64,000 nt of DNA. Origin: Oryza sativa Japonica Group (lineage: Eukaryota > Streptophyta > Magnoliopsida > Poales > Poaceae). Under the pieces are notes generated by a model, which saw nothing but the letters and a program-made list of their open reading frames with translations, ran no database searches and was not told where the DNA came from. Shown piece after piece: positions 46,101 to 59,180 of the stretch. A program made the translations under genes and the position numbers. The stretch lies in contig NC_089035.1 of the NCBI RefSeq assembly GCF_034140825.1, forward strand, positions 31,911,501 through 31,975,500, given 5' to 3'. Every line of letters begins with the position of its first letter. Within the stretch, counting starts at the first letter, position 1.

Positions 46101-47220
46101 ACAAGTTCTTTCTTTCTTTTTTTTTTCTCTGCGTTGTTTTCAGGTGTATGTTGCTGCCATCAGGAACAGGAATATGAAGCTCCCTGAGAACCCAGACGAG
46201 CTGTACGAGATCAGCAAGAGCAAAGCTCCCCCTGACACGGACTTCATGGCTCACAGGGATAAACCGTTCAGGTTGTTAATTGATCATGCATGCCATTTTT
46301 TATGATGCTTGATTATGCATTCGCATGACACTTAGCGCGTTGTACTGCGTGTGTGCAGGTTCCTTGACAAGGCGGCGATAGTACAGGCGCCAACGGATGA
46401 GGCGCCGAGCCCATGGCGGCAGTGCCGAGTGACCCAGGTGGAGCACGCCAAGACGGTGCTCGCCATGGTGCCCATCTTCTGCAGCGCCATCATCATGAGC
46501 ACCTGCCTCGCGCAGCTCCAGACATTCTCCATCCAGCAGGGCGTCACCATGGACAGGACCATCGGCACGTTCAAGATGCCGCCGGCGTCGCTGCCCATCA
46601 TCCCGCTCATCGTCCTCGTGTTCGCGGTGCCCATCTACGAGCGGGGCTTCGTGCCCTTCGCCCGCCGCATCACCGGCCACCCCAACGGCATCCCGCACCT
46701 GCAGCGGGTCGGCGTCGGCCTCGTGCTCTCCATCGTCTCCATGGCCATCGCCGCCGTCGTGGAGGTGCGCCGCAAGAGGGTGGCAGCAAGGCACGGGATG
46801 CTGGACGCGAATCCCATTCTCGGGAAGCAGCTGCCCATCTCCTGCTTCTGGCTGGCGCCGCAGTTCACCGTGTTCGGCGTCGCTGACATGTTCACCTTCA
46901 TCGGGCTCCTCGAGTTCTTCTACTCGCAGGCGCCGCCGGCGCTCAAGTCCATGTCATCCTCGTTCCTGTGGTGCCCCATGTCGCTCGGGTACTTCCTCAG
47001 CACCATCATCGTCAAGGCTGTGAACGCCGCCACCAGGGGCGCCACGGCGAGCGGCGGCTGGTTGGCCGGCAACAACATCAACCGGAACCACCTCGACCTC
47101 TTCTTCTGGCTGCTCGCCGTGCTCAGCTTCCTCAACTTCCTCAACTACCTCTTCTGGGCCAGCTGGTACAAGTACAAGCCTCAGCAGTCAGCCCACGTAC
47201 CAGCAGAGCACAAAGTATGA
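43167..47220 (+). CDS. NPF/PTR-family (NRT1/PTR) membrane transporter, NPF4-like
   Basis: A 614-residue, 12-helix MFS transporter. Exons: 43167-43169 (ATG alone), 43256-43306, 44287-44328, 44670-44769, 45267-45484, 45595-46035, 46144-46271 and 46359-47220. All phases close, and ATG|GAAAACGAGGAG gives M-ENEEMSKV. If the micro-exon is not used, the Met at 43268 is the start. Family marks are [25 protein letters not shown]-like [37 protein letters not shown] and [17 protein letters not shown]. The proton-coupling ExxER motif of helix 1 reads FGLEN here, as I recall for NPF4 members, some of which carry abscisic acid or nitrate. The loop after helix 6 is long and charged. The substrate is unknown. 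Intron 3 carries a Stowaway MITE. Confidence 0.9.
44363..44590. mobile_element. Stowaway MITE inside an NPF intron
   Basis: It starts CTCCCTCCGTCCCAAAATAT and ends ATATTTTGGAACGGAGGGAG, with TA on both sides. It is 228 bp long and textbook Stowaway. It lies in intron 3 of the transporter gene, clear of both splice borders. Confidence 0.9.
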
Positions 47221-47740
47221 TGATCATCCAGCGTCTCGAGAACCTTGGTAATAAAAGATGTGCAGTTGTTGCTACCATTTTTGCCTCACGGGTGCACGGA
47301 GTACCAACGTGGCAACGTGAGTTTCCCATAAGGGGAAGAATATATAGGTATACGGAACTTAATTCTAATCAGTTCCAGTACAAAGATCATGGAATTGCAT
47401 CGTCGGTGTGTATAAATGTGATATTTTGAAGCACAAATTTTCATGGGGTTATTATAGTTGGGCAGCGCTGACCGTGAGTCCGTGAAGCGTCAGTGCCCAA
47501 TGGCTCCAAGCGCCCGCGCGCGCCACCAGCTGTCGCTGCCTCTGCGTCGCACATCTGCCAGTGCCACCTACGGCGCATGCCGTCTGCCACGTAGAGCCCA
47601 CCGTGCCCCTCGTGTCGTGCAGCATGCGCGCCAACTTGACAGCGTCGCGCCCTACAAAACCCACCGGATGCATGCGCGTAGCGTATGTGACGGCATTACG
47701 GAAAACCCCCACCAGCAGCAGCTACGCGAGGTCGGATCGG
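47221..47740. other. NPF 3' flank and oil-body gene promoter
   Basis: A 520-bp gap between two genes in the same direction. At 47668-47676 the sequence ATGCATGCG contains an RY-type CATGCA element, a known seed-expression motif, about 70 bp upstream of the oil body gene's start codon. That fits seed expression but is only one short site. Confidence 0.4.
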
Positions 47741-48591
47741 ATGGCGTCCAGCAACGAGAAGCCACTGCCCACACCGATCTCTGCCGCCGCCGGCGGCAGC
47801 GGCGGCAACGCGCCGCCGGGGAGGCCGACGACGGTGGATTCGATGCTGCTGGACAAGGGCGCGGCGATGCTGCAGGCGCTGCGCCCGGTGAAGCATATCA
47901 AGCAGCACGTGTGCACGTTCGCGCTGTACGCGCACGACCCGCGCCGGCAGGTGGAGACCCACCACTTCGTCTCCCGCCTCAACCAGGACGTCCTCCAGTG
48001 CGCCGTCTACGACGCCGACGACAAGCACGCCCGCCTCATCGGTGCGACGCCGCGCGCGCGCGACACGCTACATCCCCGCATGATTACAGCTAGCTGCTAA
48101 CGAGTTCGTGTGTATGTGTACATGTGTGTGCAGGAGTGGAGTATATCGTGTCGCGGAAGATCTTCGACTCGCTGCCGGCGGAGGAGCAGCGGTTGTGGCA
48201 CTCGCACGCGCACGAGATCAAGGCGGGGTTGTGGGTGAGCCCGCACGTTCCCGGGATGCTGGAGAAGGCGGAGCTGGAGAAGATGGCCGGCACGTTCGGC
48301 AAGTTCTGGTGCACCTGGCAGGTGGACCGCGGCGACCGCCTCCCGCTGGGCGCGCCGGCGCTGATGGTGTCGCCGCAGGACGACCCCGCGGCGGACGTGC
48401 GCCCCGACCTCGTGCGCAACCGGGACGACAAGTACCGCTACTCCACGACGGAGCTGCGGGCGGCGAGGGCCGACGTCGCGGTGCCGGCGGAGCCGCGACC
48501 GGGGCAGGCCGACTACTGGCTCCGCCACCGCAAGGGCTTCGCCGTGGACGTCGTGCCGCACGAGATGAAGTGCCACGCGCCGTTCCCGTAA
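47741..48591 (+). CDS. Oil body-associated protein (OBAP, DUF1264), OBAP2-like
   Basis: A 252-residue protein in two exons (47741-48041 and 48134-48591), with the intron splitting a Gly codon in LIG|VEYIV. The start is the MASSNEKPLP ATG. A frame in the same register stays open upstream to 47561 but is leader-like. Family blocks are LDKGAAMLQALRPVKHI, CTFALYAHDPRRQVE, HHFVSRLNQDVLQCAVYD, EYIVSRKIF, EEQRLWHSHAHEIKAGLWV, GTFGKFWCTWQVDRGDRLP and GAPALMVSPQ. The 252-residue length and the N-terminal extension fit the OBAP2 branch better than the OBAP1 branch. OBAPs are found on seed oil bodies and are needed for their proper form. No membrane hairpin like that of oleosins is present. The gene is very GC-rich. 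Confidence 0.93.
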
Positions 48592-48995
48592 GCTGTGAAC
48601 AGTACGCTGGCAGAGCTGTGGCACACGACTCGTGTACGTGAACGTAGTAGTGTAGGAACGACCGTGGGTCGTTGTATCGTGTGTACGGCTCCGTCGTAAA
48701 CTCGTAACACCAACTGCTACCACGTCTTCTGGGCAAAAAATGGTGCGTGACTTGACTTGAGCACTTTCATGTCTTGGATTTCACACAGTTTTTCTTTTAG
48801 CCAGTTCAACAAAAGCTTAATCATGAGTCTAAAAAAATGAAGTTGAGCTAGAAAAAATGAAGTAAGCTCAACTGTTAGGTTTGAGGGTTTATTTTGGAAC
48901 CAGTTCATGATTTAACAGATTAAACACGTTTACTTGTTTTTAATTATCTCAGTTCATGATCAATTTTGTCATGTGGGTCTTCTAAGGGTCCTCTA
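48592..48995. other. 3' flank of the oil-body gene
   Basis: GC-rich near the gene and then AT-rich. No further feature is seen before the repeat block. Confidence 0.45.
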
Positions 48996-49905
48996 ATGGT
49001 TCGCACGCAAAACTAAGTCTACACTCAGAACCTATTTTTATATATAGACCTCTTAAGGTATTTTTATAGACAGACCTCTTAAATAAGAGGGTCGCATGTA
49101 TAGTTGGTAAGAGGGTCGCATGTATAGTTGGGTCTCTTAAGATGATCGTCTATTTTTATAGATAGACCTCTTAAGGTAAGAGGATCGTCTCTTAAATAAG
49201 GCTTATGATAGTCTATTTTTATAGATAGACCTCTTAAGGTAAGAGGATCGTCTCTTAAATAAGGGGGTCGCATGTATAGTTGGGTCTCTTAATAGGATCG
49301 TCTATAATCTATTTTTATAGATAGATCCTTAAGAGGATCGTCTCTTAAATAAGGGGGTCGCATGTATAGTTGGGTCTCTTAATAGGATCGTCTATAATCT
49401 ATTTTTATAGATAGACCTCTTAAGGTAAGAGGATCGTCTATTTTTATAGATAGACCTCTTAAGGTAAGTCAATAGACCTCTTAAGAGGATCGTTTATAAT
49501 CTATTTTTATAGATAAGACCTCTTAAGGTAAGAGGATCGTCTATTTTTATAGATAGACCTCTTAAGGTAAGTCAATAGACCTCTTAAGGTAAGTCTATTT
49601 ATATAATGGTCCGCACGCAAAACTAAGTCTACACTTAAAACTAAGTCTATTTTTATATATAGACCTCTTAAGGTATTTTTATAGACAGACCTCTTAAGTA
49701 AGGGGGTCGCATGTATAGTTGGGTCTCTTAAGAGGATCGTCTATTTTTTATAGATAGACCTCTTAAGGTAAGAGGATCGTCTATTTTTATAGATAGACCT
49801 ATTAAGGTAAGTCTATTTATATAGACGTAAGTAACTTTATAGACATACCTCTTAAGTAAGGGGGTCGCACGTATAGTCGGGTCTGTTAAGAGGATCCGCT
49901 AAAGT
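48996..49905. repeat. Complex satellite-like block of short inverted units with a higher-order period of about 610 bp
   Basis: The unit TCTATTTTTATAGATAGACC, followed by TCTTAAGGTAAGAGGATCG-like sequence, recurs many times, mixed with GGGGGTCGCATGTATAGTT. The units are themselves near-palindromes around CTTAAG and TATTTTTATAG. A longer header (GCACGCAAAACTAAGTCTAC) occurs at about 49003 and again at about 49613, so the block is a tandem duplication of a larger mosaic with a shortened second copy. Confidence 0.8.
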
Positions 49906-51156
49906 CTGAGTTACCTCGTCTTTTCTCTCCTCTTTTCTCTTCTCATCACTTCAAAATTTTTCATTTTTATCATCTCTCACTTTCTCTCCTAAATATTTTA
50001 TCTTTATCCTCTCCTCTAGCAGGCGGCGGCGGTGAGAGGGGCACACGTTGATGGTAGCGGGCGACAGCAAGTGCAGCGGCTGCAGACGGCACCTCTGGCG
50101 AGGGGGTAGGTGGCGACGGGCTAGGTCCCGCAACGGCCGGCGGTGGGTGACAAGGGGATGGTGGGAGGCTTGGGCTTGGCTCGTGGTGGATGGCAGTGGG
50201 CGACAGGTGGCTTGGGCTTCCTAAGGGCGGGCTCGACCCACAACTACTGACGGCGGGTGCCTCGGTGGCCGAATCCACCTCCGCCGATCTCGTGACGGCG
50301 CGATCCGTCGGCGTCGGCGCTGTGACCGTCAGATCCGCGTCGCCGTCGTCGGGATTACTAGGGTTTTGATTTTTTTTAAGATATCTTTTTTTACTTTTAT
50401 ATATGGATGATATAAGCACCCGCGCATGAAAATTATCATAGACCACTTGGGACGGACGGTCCGTCTTTTACATGTGAAAATAGGTTTTGGTCTGCCTGGA
50501 AAAACTCTTCCTGTACCAGTGAGTGATTCTAAAGCTTATGATGTGTAGGGAACGGAATAAGTACGGCTGCAATTTTGAAGTAGCAGAGATGCTAAAGTAG
50601 TAGAGATGACGTCGGGCTTCACTTTGATGCTAAAAAAAACCCTTACCAAAAAGTGGTAATTTGCCAAAATTTTAGTAGGATTTCTTATATAGTTACCAAA
50701 AATTAGCAACAAACTAAATGTAGCCACTTTTTTTGGGTAACTTTACTAAAATTTGATAAGATTAAAAATGGTATCAAAGTGAACAGGCCCGTCATGTAAG
50801 AGAGGAAGGAGGGAAGGATAGCTATGGGAGAAGGGAAGACATACGGTGTGAAGGGGATGGAAGCATTACGAGTACAATTTTAAGTAGCAGAGATCCTAAA
50901 GTATTATTAGCTCATCCCAAAAATGTTCATATCGAATGAACGAATCATGTGCACCGCTTTCATCTCTCCGTACGATTAGCCAGGCCCAGACACCCAGGAG
51001 ATGTCGAAAGGCCTATATGGGCCAGATGATGTGTCCAGGGCTCAGGCACATGTCCACGGTCCACCACAAGCGAGGCCCAACTCAGAGTGACACGAGTTCG
51101 AGCCCACAGAGTAAATGCCCAACCCACCACTTCCCCCACCAATCGCTTCTCCCCCG
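49906..51156. other. Spacer with GC-rich block and a possible CACTA-type end
   Basis: 49910-50370 is GC-rich and gene-like in composition, with a 158-codon Pro/Ser-rich minus frame lacking any domain. Near 50505-50522 the sequence CTCTTCCTGTACCAGTG, read inverted, starts CACTGGTACAGGAAGAG, which resembles the end of CACTA transposons. No partner end was found. From about 50940 the region becomes the promoter side of the DUF616 gene. Confidence 0.35.
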
Positions 51157-53778
<2,622 letters not shown>

Positions 53779-54273
53779 AGCCTTTTTCTGGTTTATCTGC
53801 TGACAATCAACTAACCGTTGATTTATATTGTTCTGATCTGCCACACCCTTCGGTCCACAGTTTTGTTGTAAATTATTCATTCATTATTCCTCAAAAATCG
53901 TCACGGTCTCTATGTACAAGGACTTGCACCATTCACCAGATAGATACACGTTAAGAGGCAAACTATCCTACCTTGATGGTACCTGTAAAGTTCTCTTTCA
54001 TTTGGTGCAAAGGAACAATATTGACCCTTTATATTTGCTATATACGAATGTGTAACATATGAATTTGTGATGCACCCGGTGCTGCAATCTTATCAATGAA
54101 AATGATATCATCTTCTGTCCTTTGCACCGTAGGAAAACATGGACACCAATTCTCCAATGATCTTACCTTTTCAGTTATCTTTATTTGTCGCCAGAAACAT
54201 AGCCTAATTTTGGGTATATGATCCTATATCACCTGTAGTGCTGACTTGCTTGTGTGTGTGGACAATTTAACAT
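53779..54273. other. 3' flank of the DUF616 gene
   Basis: AT-rich 3' region with no other feature. The last nine bases (ATTTAACAT, 54265-54273) are the target duplication of the element that follows. Confidence 0.6.
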
Positions 54274-55482
54274 GGGGCAATTACTCATTTGACCCTATTT
54301 TGATGTCTAACTATCAATTTGACCTTACTTTTCTAGGTTTGCTCATTTGACCATGCTTTTTAAAATTGAAGATCAGAGATGACCCTATTTTGTGAAGGGT
54401 AGATAACGGTGTTAACTAAGAGGGAAATTGTCCGTTTTGCCCCTGCTCATTTACCATATTATATCAAAGTTTTTTCTTCATCGGGACTTTTTAAATATTT
54501 GCAATGATTTTCATGGCTTTTACAGATCTGAGACAGATTTGTCTTCAATTTAACAGAATTTTACACAAATTTGACAGCATATTGTCCAACAGCAAAGCAT
54601 ATTGTCCAACAGCAAATCAGATCCAAATCCAACAATAAATTCGTATCCAAATCCATCAACAAATCCAACCACAAGTTATCCTCCGTCTCTCGTTCCACAC
54701 GACGCACGACGGCAGCCGGCGGCGCCGCCCCTCCGCGCGGCAACAGCCGGCGCTGCTGCCCCTCCTCCACCCTCCGTGCGGCAGCAGCCCCGCCGCCGCT
54801 CAATCTCTCCGCTTCGAGCACGGCAGCCGCCGCCGCCGCCGCTCCCTCCTCCTGCGCGCCGACGCCGCTACTCCTTCCCTCCTCGCGCGGCCGCCGCCGC
54901 CGCTCGCCGCTCCCTCTCCTTCCTCGCGCGGCCGCCACTCCCTCTCCCTCCTCGCGCGGCCAACGCCGCCGCCGCTCCCTCTCCTTCCTCGCGCGGCCGC
55001 CACTCCCTCTCCCTCTACGCGCGGCCAACGCCGCCACCGCCGCCGCTCCCTCTCCCTCCTCGCGCGGCCGCCGCTACCGCTCCCTCTACGCGCGGCCAAC
55101 GCCGCCGCCGCCGCCGCCGCTCCCTCTCCCTCCTCGCGCGGCCGCCGCCACCGCTCCCTCGATGCGCCGCCAACGCCGCCGCCGCCTCTCCCTCCAGCCC
55201 GGTCGGCGGCAGCTCTCCCCGTCACCGGCGAGGTGGGGATTGGGACGAAGAGCTGGGGAATGGAATGGGAATCCTAGGGTTAATTTGTAACACGGGGGTA
55301 TTTTGGTCACTTTAGGGTAGTATTTTTTTTTTCTTTTTTCTAAGTGATGTTCTACCGGTGAAAGCAAAACAGGTCAAATGGAAACTTCAATTTCAAATAA
55401 CAGGGTCAAATAAACAAACCTAAAAAAATAAGATCAATTTAGTAGTTGGCCTTTAAAATAGGGTTAAATAAGCAATTATCCC
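54274..55482. mobile_element. Mutator-like non-autonomous element with 9-bp target duplications and GC-rich cargo
   Basis: A 1209-bp element flanked by perfect 9-bp direct repeats ATTTAACAT (54265-54273 and 55483-55491). The left end is GGGGCAATTACTCATTTGAC and the right end, inverted, GGGATAATTGCTTATTTAAC; similarity then runs on through CCCTATTTT and GGTTTG(C/T)T(C/T)ATTTGACC, so the inverted ends exceed 100 bp. Nine-base duplications with long ends are the mark of Mutator-like elements. The centre (about 54700-55250) is very GC-rich and made of repeated CCTCGCGCGGCCGCC-type units; frames through it are Arg/Pro/Ala-rich with no domain. No transposase is present. It may be a Pack-MULE-like carrier or simply a GC-rich MITE of this family. 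Confidence 0.85.
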
Positions 55483-55739
55483 ATTTAACATATCGGAATT
55501 TCTACGCGTTTCTCTAGCTTTGATGCATCTGTGGGCTGCAAAGCCCAGCTAAGCAAAAGGCCCATCTCTTCCTCTTCCCCTTCTGGCTCCCTCTCCCCCC
55601 CTATCCCCTTCTTATCCGCTCTGCTCTCTCCACCTCGCCTCCCCGAAACGAAATGGCAGTGGCGTTCCACTGAACCAGGCCAAGCCAGACGGACAAGACT
55701 TCGCCGCAGCCGCGTCCTCCTCACCGCGCCGCCGTCGCA
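55483..55739 (+). promoter_or_regulatory. Short promoter and leader of chloroplast RPL13
   Basis: Only about 250 bp separate the Mutator-like element from the start codon of the ribosomal protein gene. The part from about 55600 is C-rich leader. No clear TATA box is seen, as in many plastid ribosomal protein genes. Confidence 0.4.
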
Positions 55740-57756
55740 ATGGCTACGGCCATCGCAGCCTCCGCGTTCCTCTCCTCCGCCTTCGCCAGGGACAGGCCGC
55801 TCCCCCGCCAGCGGCGCGCGGCGAGGCCCGCGACCCGCCGCGCCGCCGCGGGGGGCCTGTCGGTGCGGTGCGAGCAGAGCGAGAAGCAGAAGAGGCAGCC
55901 GCTCTCCGCGCTCGTCCCCCGCGAGCAGCGATTCATGTTCGAAGGCGACGAGCTCTGCGGCCCCGTACTAACCCTCACCTCTCTTTCTCTCTCCCGTATA
56001 CATTCTTCTCTTTCTCAGTTCAGAAAATGAATAGTAATGCTACATTCCTTGGATAAAGGGAAATTTTACCGTGATTTAGGATTGCCGCTTATTTAGGAAA
56101 GCTCAAGATTAGTCCCATTCATTTCTAAATCCGTAAGTCACTTCATCTTGCTCTATTGGGTCAAATCCTTTCTTTACATGAATAATGTTAGGGAAAATAC
56201 ACAATGTTTTTACATGTTACTATACCGTATAGACCACCATCTTATTTTATTTAAAGTTATCTAGTTGTAATTTATTACGAAAGAGGATTCCATAAAATGA
56301 ACTGAAAATAACATGGAGGGAACGTTGGTCTTTCTGAATTGGTCGCTAACATTGTGTTGTATTACTCAACAGTGTTCGCACCTACATGACTACCATATCT
56401 TTTTATCTGTGGATGTTTAGGTTTGTGAAGTTAGAATTCAGTACGGATACCATTCTTGTGTTCTTTCTCTCTTTTCTGTGCAACCTGTTCTGTGTAGTGA
56501 TCGGACCAAGGAATTTAATTTGCAGGACATATGGAACACAACATGGTACCCTAAGGCTGCAGATCATGTAACTACTGAGAAGACATGGTATGTTGTTGAT
56601 GCAACAGACAAGATTCTAGGTAGGCTTGCATCCACCATTGCAGTACACATCAGAGGAAAGAATGAGGCCACATACACTCCAAGTGTGGACATGGGGGCTT
56701 TTGTTGTTGTGGTATGTATGTTTCTTGAAATTAATTTATAAAGTTAAATAGTGCACACAATAAGATCCTCTGTAGTCCCACAAAAGGAAAAGAGGTTTAG
56801 CAGCACATACAAATAAGCACCAAAAGGTATCTGGAAGCTGAGGTCCACCTGAAGGCATTTTGAAGCTGATTTCATGTATATATATTTATGTTACTGTGTG
56901 CTTTTAATACTAATGCATCTCTGAAGAGTAATTGCTACGCATATACTATTGTAAGTTCCTGAACTACCATGCTGAACTCTATGTTCACATAGGTTAATGC
57001 AGAGAAGGTTGCTGTTTCTGGCAAAAAGCGGTCACAGAAGCTCTACAGGAGGCACTCTGGACGGCCTGGTGGAATGAAAGAAGAAACTTTTGATCAGCTT
57101 CAGAAAAGGATTCCGGAGAGAATTATTGAACATGCAGTGCGTGGCATGCTTCCTAAGGGCAGAGTAAGACATCATCTCTTAGAGCTCTTATCTAGTCAGT
57201 TTCATCAAGTCTTTTTGACCTTAAGTCAGCCTACCTGGGTATACATATGCTCTTATCCTTATTTTTGGTCAATTTCTAATACATATCTGAAAATGGGTAT
57301 CCTCGTTCTGTTCCATTATACTTCATTATTGTGTATAATTCCCCAACTTTATATACCCTGTTCATGGAAATATTCGCTCTAATTGAATGCCGAAACGGCG
57401 TGGGCTAACGAAGTACTAGATGTATTCTCCCAAAACTCCTATGTTGCCTGTAAGACATCTTATGATTGCCTAAAGCCTTTTACTTATGCCTAAGTTCATT
57501 TATAAAAAAAAAAAACGTTTACTATGTCAACCTCTCAAGTTCTCATATGTTAGTGACACTGACACATGTAATCCGACCAACTACAGCGGTTGTACGTGCT
57601 CTATGTAGCCTTCTCAACATTTTGAACATTTTGCAGCTGGGAAGAAGACTGTTTACCCACCTCAAGGTGTACAAGGGAGCAGAACATCCCCATGAGGCTC
57701 AAAAACCTGTTCCACTGCCTATCAAGGATAAAAGAATACAGAAGTCTGAGAAGTAG
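55740..57756 (+). CDS. RPL13: 50S ribosomal protein L13, chloroplast (bL13c)
   Basis: A nuclear-encoded plastid ribosomal protein of 233 residues. Exons: 55740-55964, 56526-56711, 56993-57163 and 57637-57756, all in phase 0. Residues 1 to about 45 form an Ala/Arg/Ser-rich transit peptide. The L13 domain follows: [120 protein letters not shown]. It ends with a plastid-type extension ([14 protein letters not shown]). L13 binds 23S rRNA early in 50S assembly. The gene is complete, with an ordinary codon mix. Its upstream region was shortened by a Mutator-like insertion. Confidence 0.96.
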
Positions 57757-58313
57757 ATAATTCCTGTGGAGACTAAGAAAGACACAACAATCTCACGTAA
57801 ATTCCTCCCCTCGAGATTTTGTCCAATCTTTGGAATGTGATGCATCTGTCTGTTTGGGGAATGGAGTGTAAAATTTTTTGTAATTTACTTCCTCCAAAAG
57901 TTTGTGTTTCTAAGTCATAGTTCTTGTTGATTACATATCATGTACCTAATACCGTACGATTTTAAGCAATCCGATATTTCCATATCCAATTGAGTAGTGC
58001 AATTTTGACCTGAGATGAGCTTGATGTGTCATTGTTTGGGGGCAAAAGTGTTCTCTTTTTTCAATGGGCATCAGGTGTTTCTAAATTCTCTTAATAGTTG
58101 ATGTAGATCTGTTAATTAATTGCACGTCCGTGTTTATCTTCCATATAACGAAAAAGTTGACAGTACCAATCGTGTGCTCAAGTAACACCTATTGTACCAT
58201 GTACTCATTCTGTAAAAAAAAAGCCAATTTAGATGAAGATCTGATACCACCTAAAAATAATGATTAGGAGGTTATCCAGATTTATATTAGGTGGTATCAA
58301 ATTTTCATCTACG
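57757..58313. other. RPL13 3' flank with a Stowaway-like remnant
   Basis: The first 250 bp should be 3' untranslated region. 58205-58313 holds an inverted pair, GATGAAGATCTGATACCACC against the inverse of GGTGGTATCAAATTTTCATC, with a worn Stowaway-like left end. It abuts the next MITE. Confidence 0.45.
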
Positions 58314-58652
58314 GGGTTGTTTAGATCCAGAGGTGTAAAGTTTCGACGTATCACATCGGATATTATATAGAGTGTCGCATAGGGTGTTCGGTTACTAATA
58401 AAAAAAACTAATTACAGAATCCGTCAGTAAATCGTGAGATAAATTTATTAAGTCTAATTAATCCATCAATAACAAATGTTTACTGTAGCACAATATTGCT
58501 AAATTATGGAGCAATTAGGCTTAAAAGATCCATCTCGTAAATTAGTCGCAATATGTAAAATTAGTTATTTTAGCCTATATTTAATACTTCATGTAGGTGT
58601 TCAAACGTTTGATGTTACAGAATAAAAAATTTTAAGGTGGAATCTAAACAGG
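58314..58652. mobile_element. About 340-bp rice MITE, second copy of the family at 6.2 kb
   Basis: The ends TTGTTTAGATCC and inverted CTGTTTAGATTCC frame an interior with TTTACTGTAGCACAATATTG and AGATCCATCTCGTAAATTAG, matching the copy at 6185-6489. It lies about 110 bp upstream of the TATA box of the heat stress factor gene. Confidence 0.65.
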
Positions 58653-58761
58653 TAGTTTTTTCAAGGAAGAAAGTAATTGCGAGAACATAGATTGAAGTTC
58701 AATTGAACAGAGGCGGCATGGCAGTGAGATGAGTAGATCCCGGAGTGGCCGGGTCGTCGCC

Positions 58762-58768
58762 TATAAAA
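58762..58768 (+). promoter_or_regulatory. TATA box of HSFA4B
   Basis: TATAAAA in CGCCTATAAAATTCAG, 419 bp upstream of the start codon. The leader between is long and C-rich. Confidence 0.6.
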
Positions 58769-59180
58769 TTCAGCGAGATTCATTCGAGAGCGCGTCACTG
58801 CTTACCTAACCCCACCCAATCACCCCAACCGAACCCCGCACGGCGCACCGGACGCCGTCGCGTCCGGTCGCTCGTCCTCCGCGACCCCACCTGAACAACT
58901 GAAGAACTCATCATCCGTCATCCCTCCCCCTCCCGCCAGTTACCCTCCAGTACCATCCTCCGCCCGCCTCGTCTTAAAACGCCTTCTGGAAAATTCCGCC
59001 AATCCGAGAGGGATTTTTCCTCGCAACCAACCAAACCAACCAAACCCCCAACCAAGCGAGCAAGCCGCCTTCGCCGGGGGGGCCCCCACCCTGACGGCAA
59101 CCCTAGCCCTCCGATCACCGGCGCTGAGACTGATCCCGCCGCCGTAGGAGGAGGAGGAGGAGGTGGTGGTGGTGGTGGTG

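Noticed and set aside
49970-50446. 158-codon Pro/Ser-rich minus-strand frame
   Set aside because: Composition-driven frame in a GC-rich, probably transposon-related block.
54561-55315. Several 140-240-codon Arg/Pro/Ala-rich frames on both strands
   Set aside because: They arise from GC-rich short repeats inside the Mutator-like element and contain no recognisable domain.
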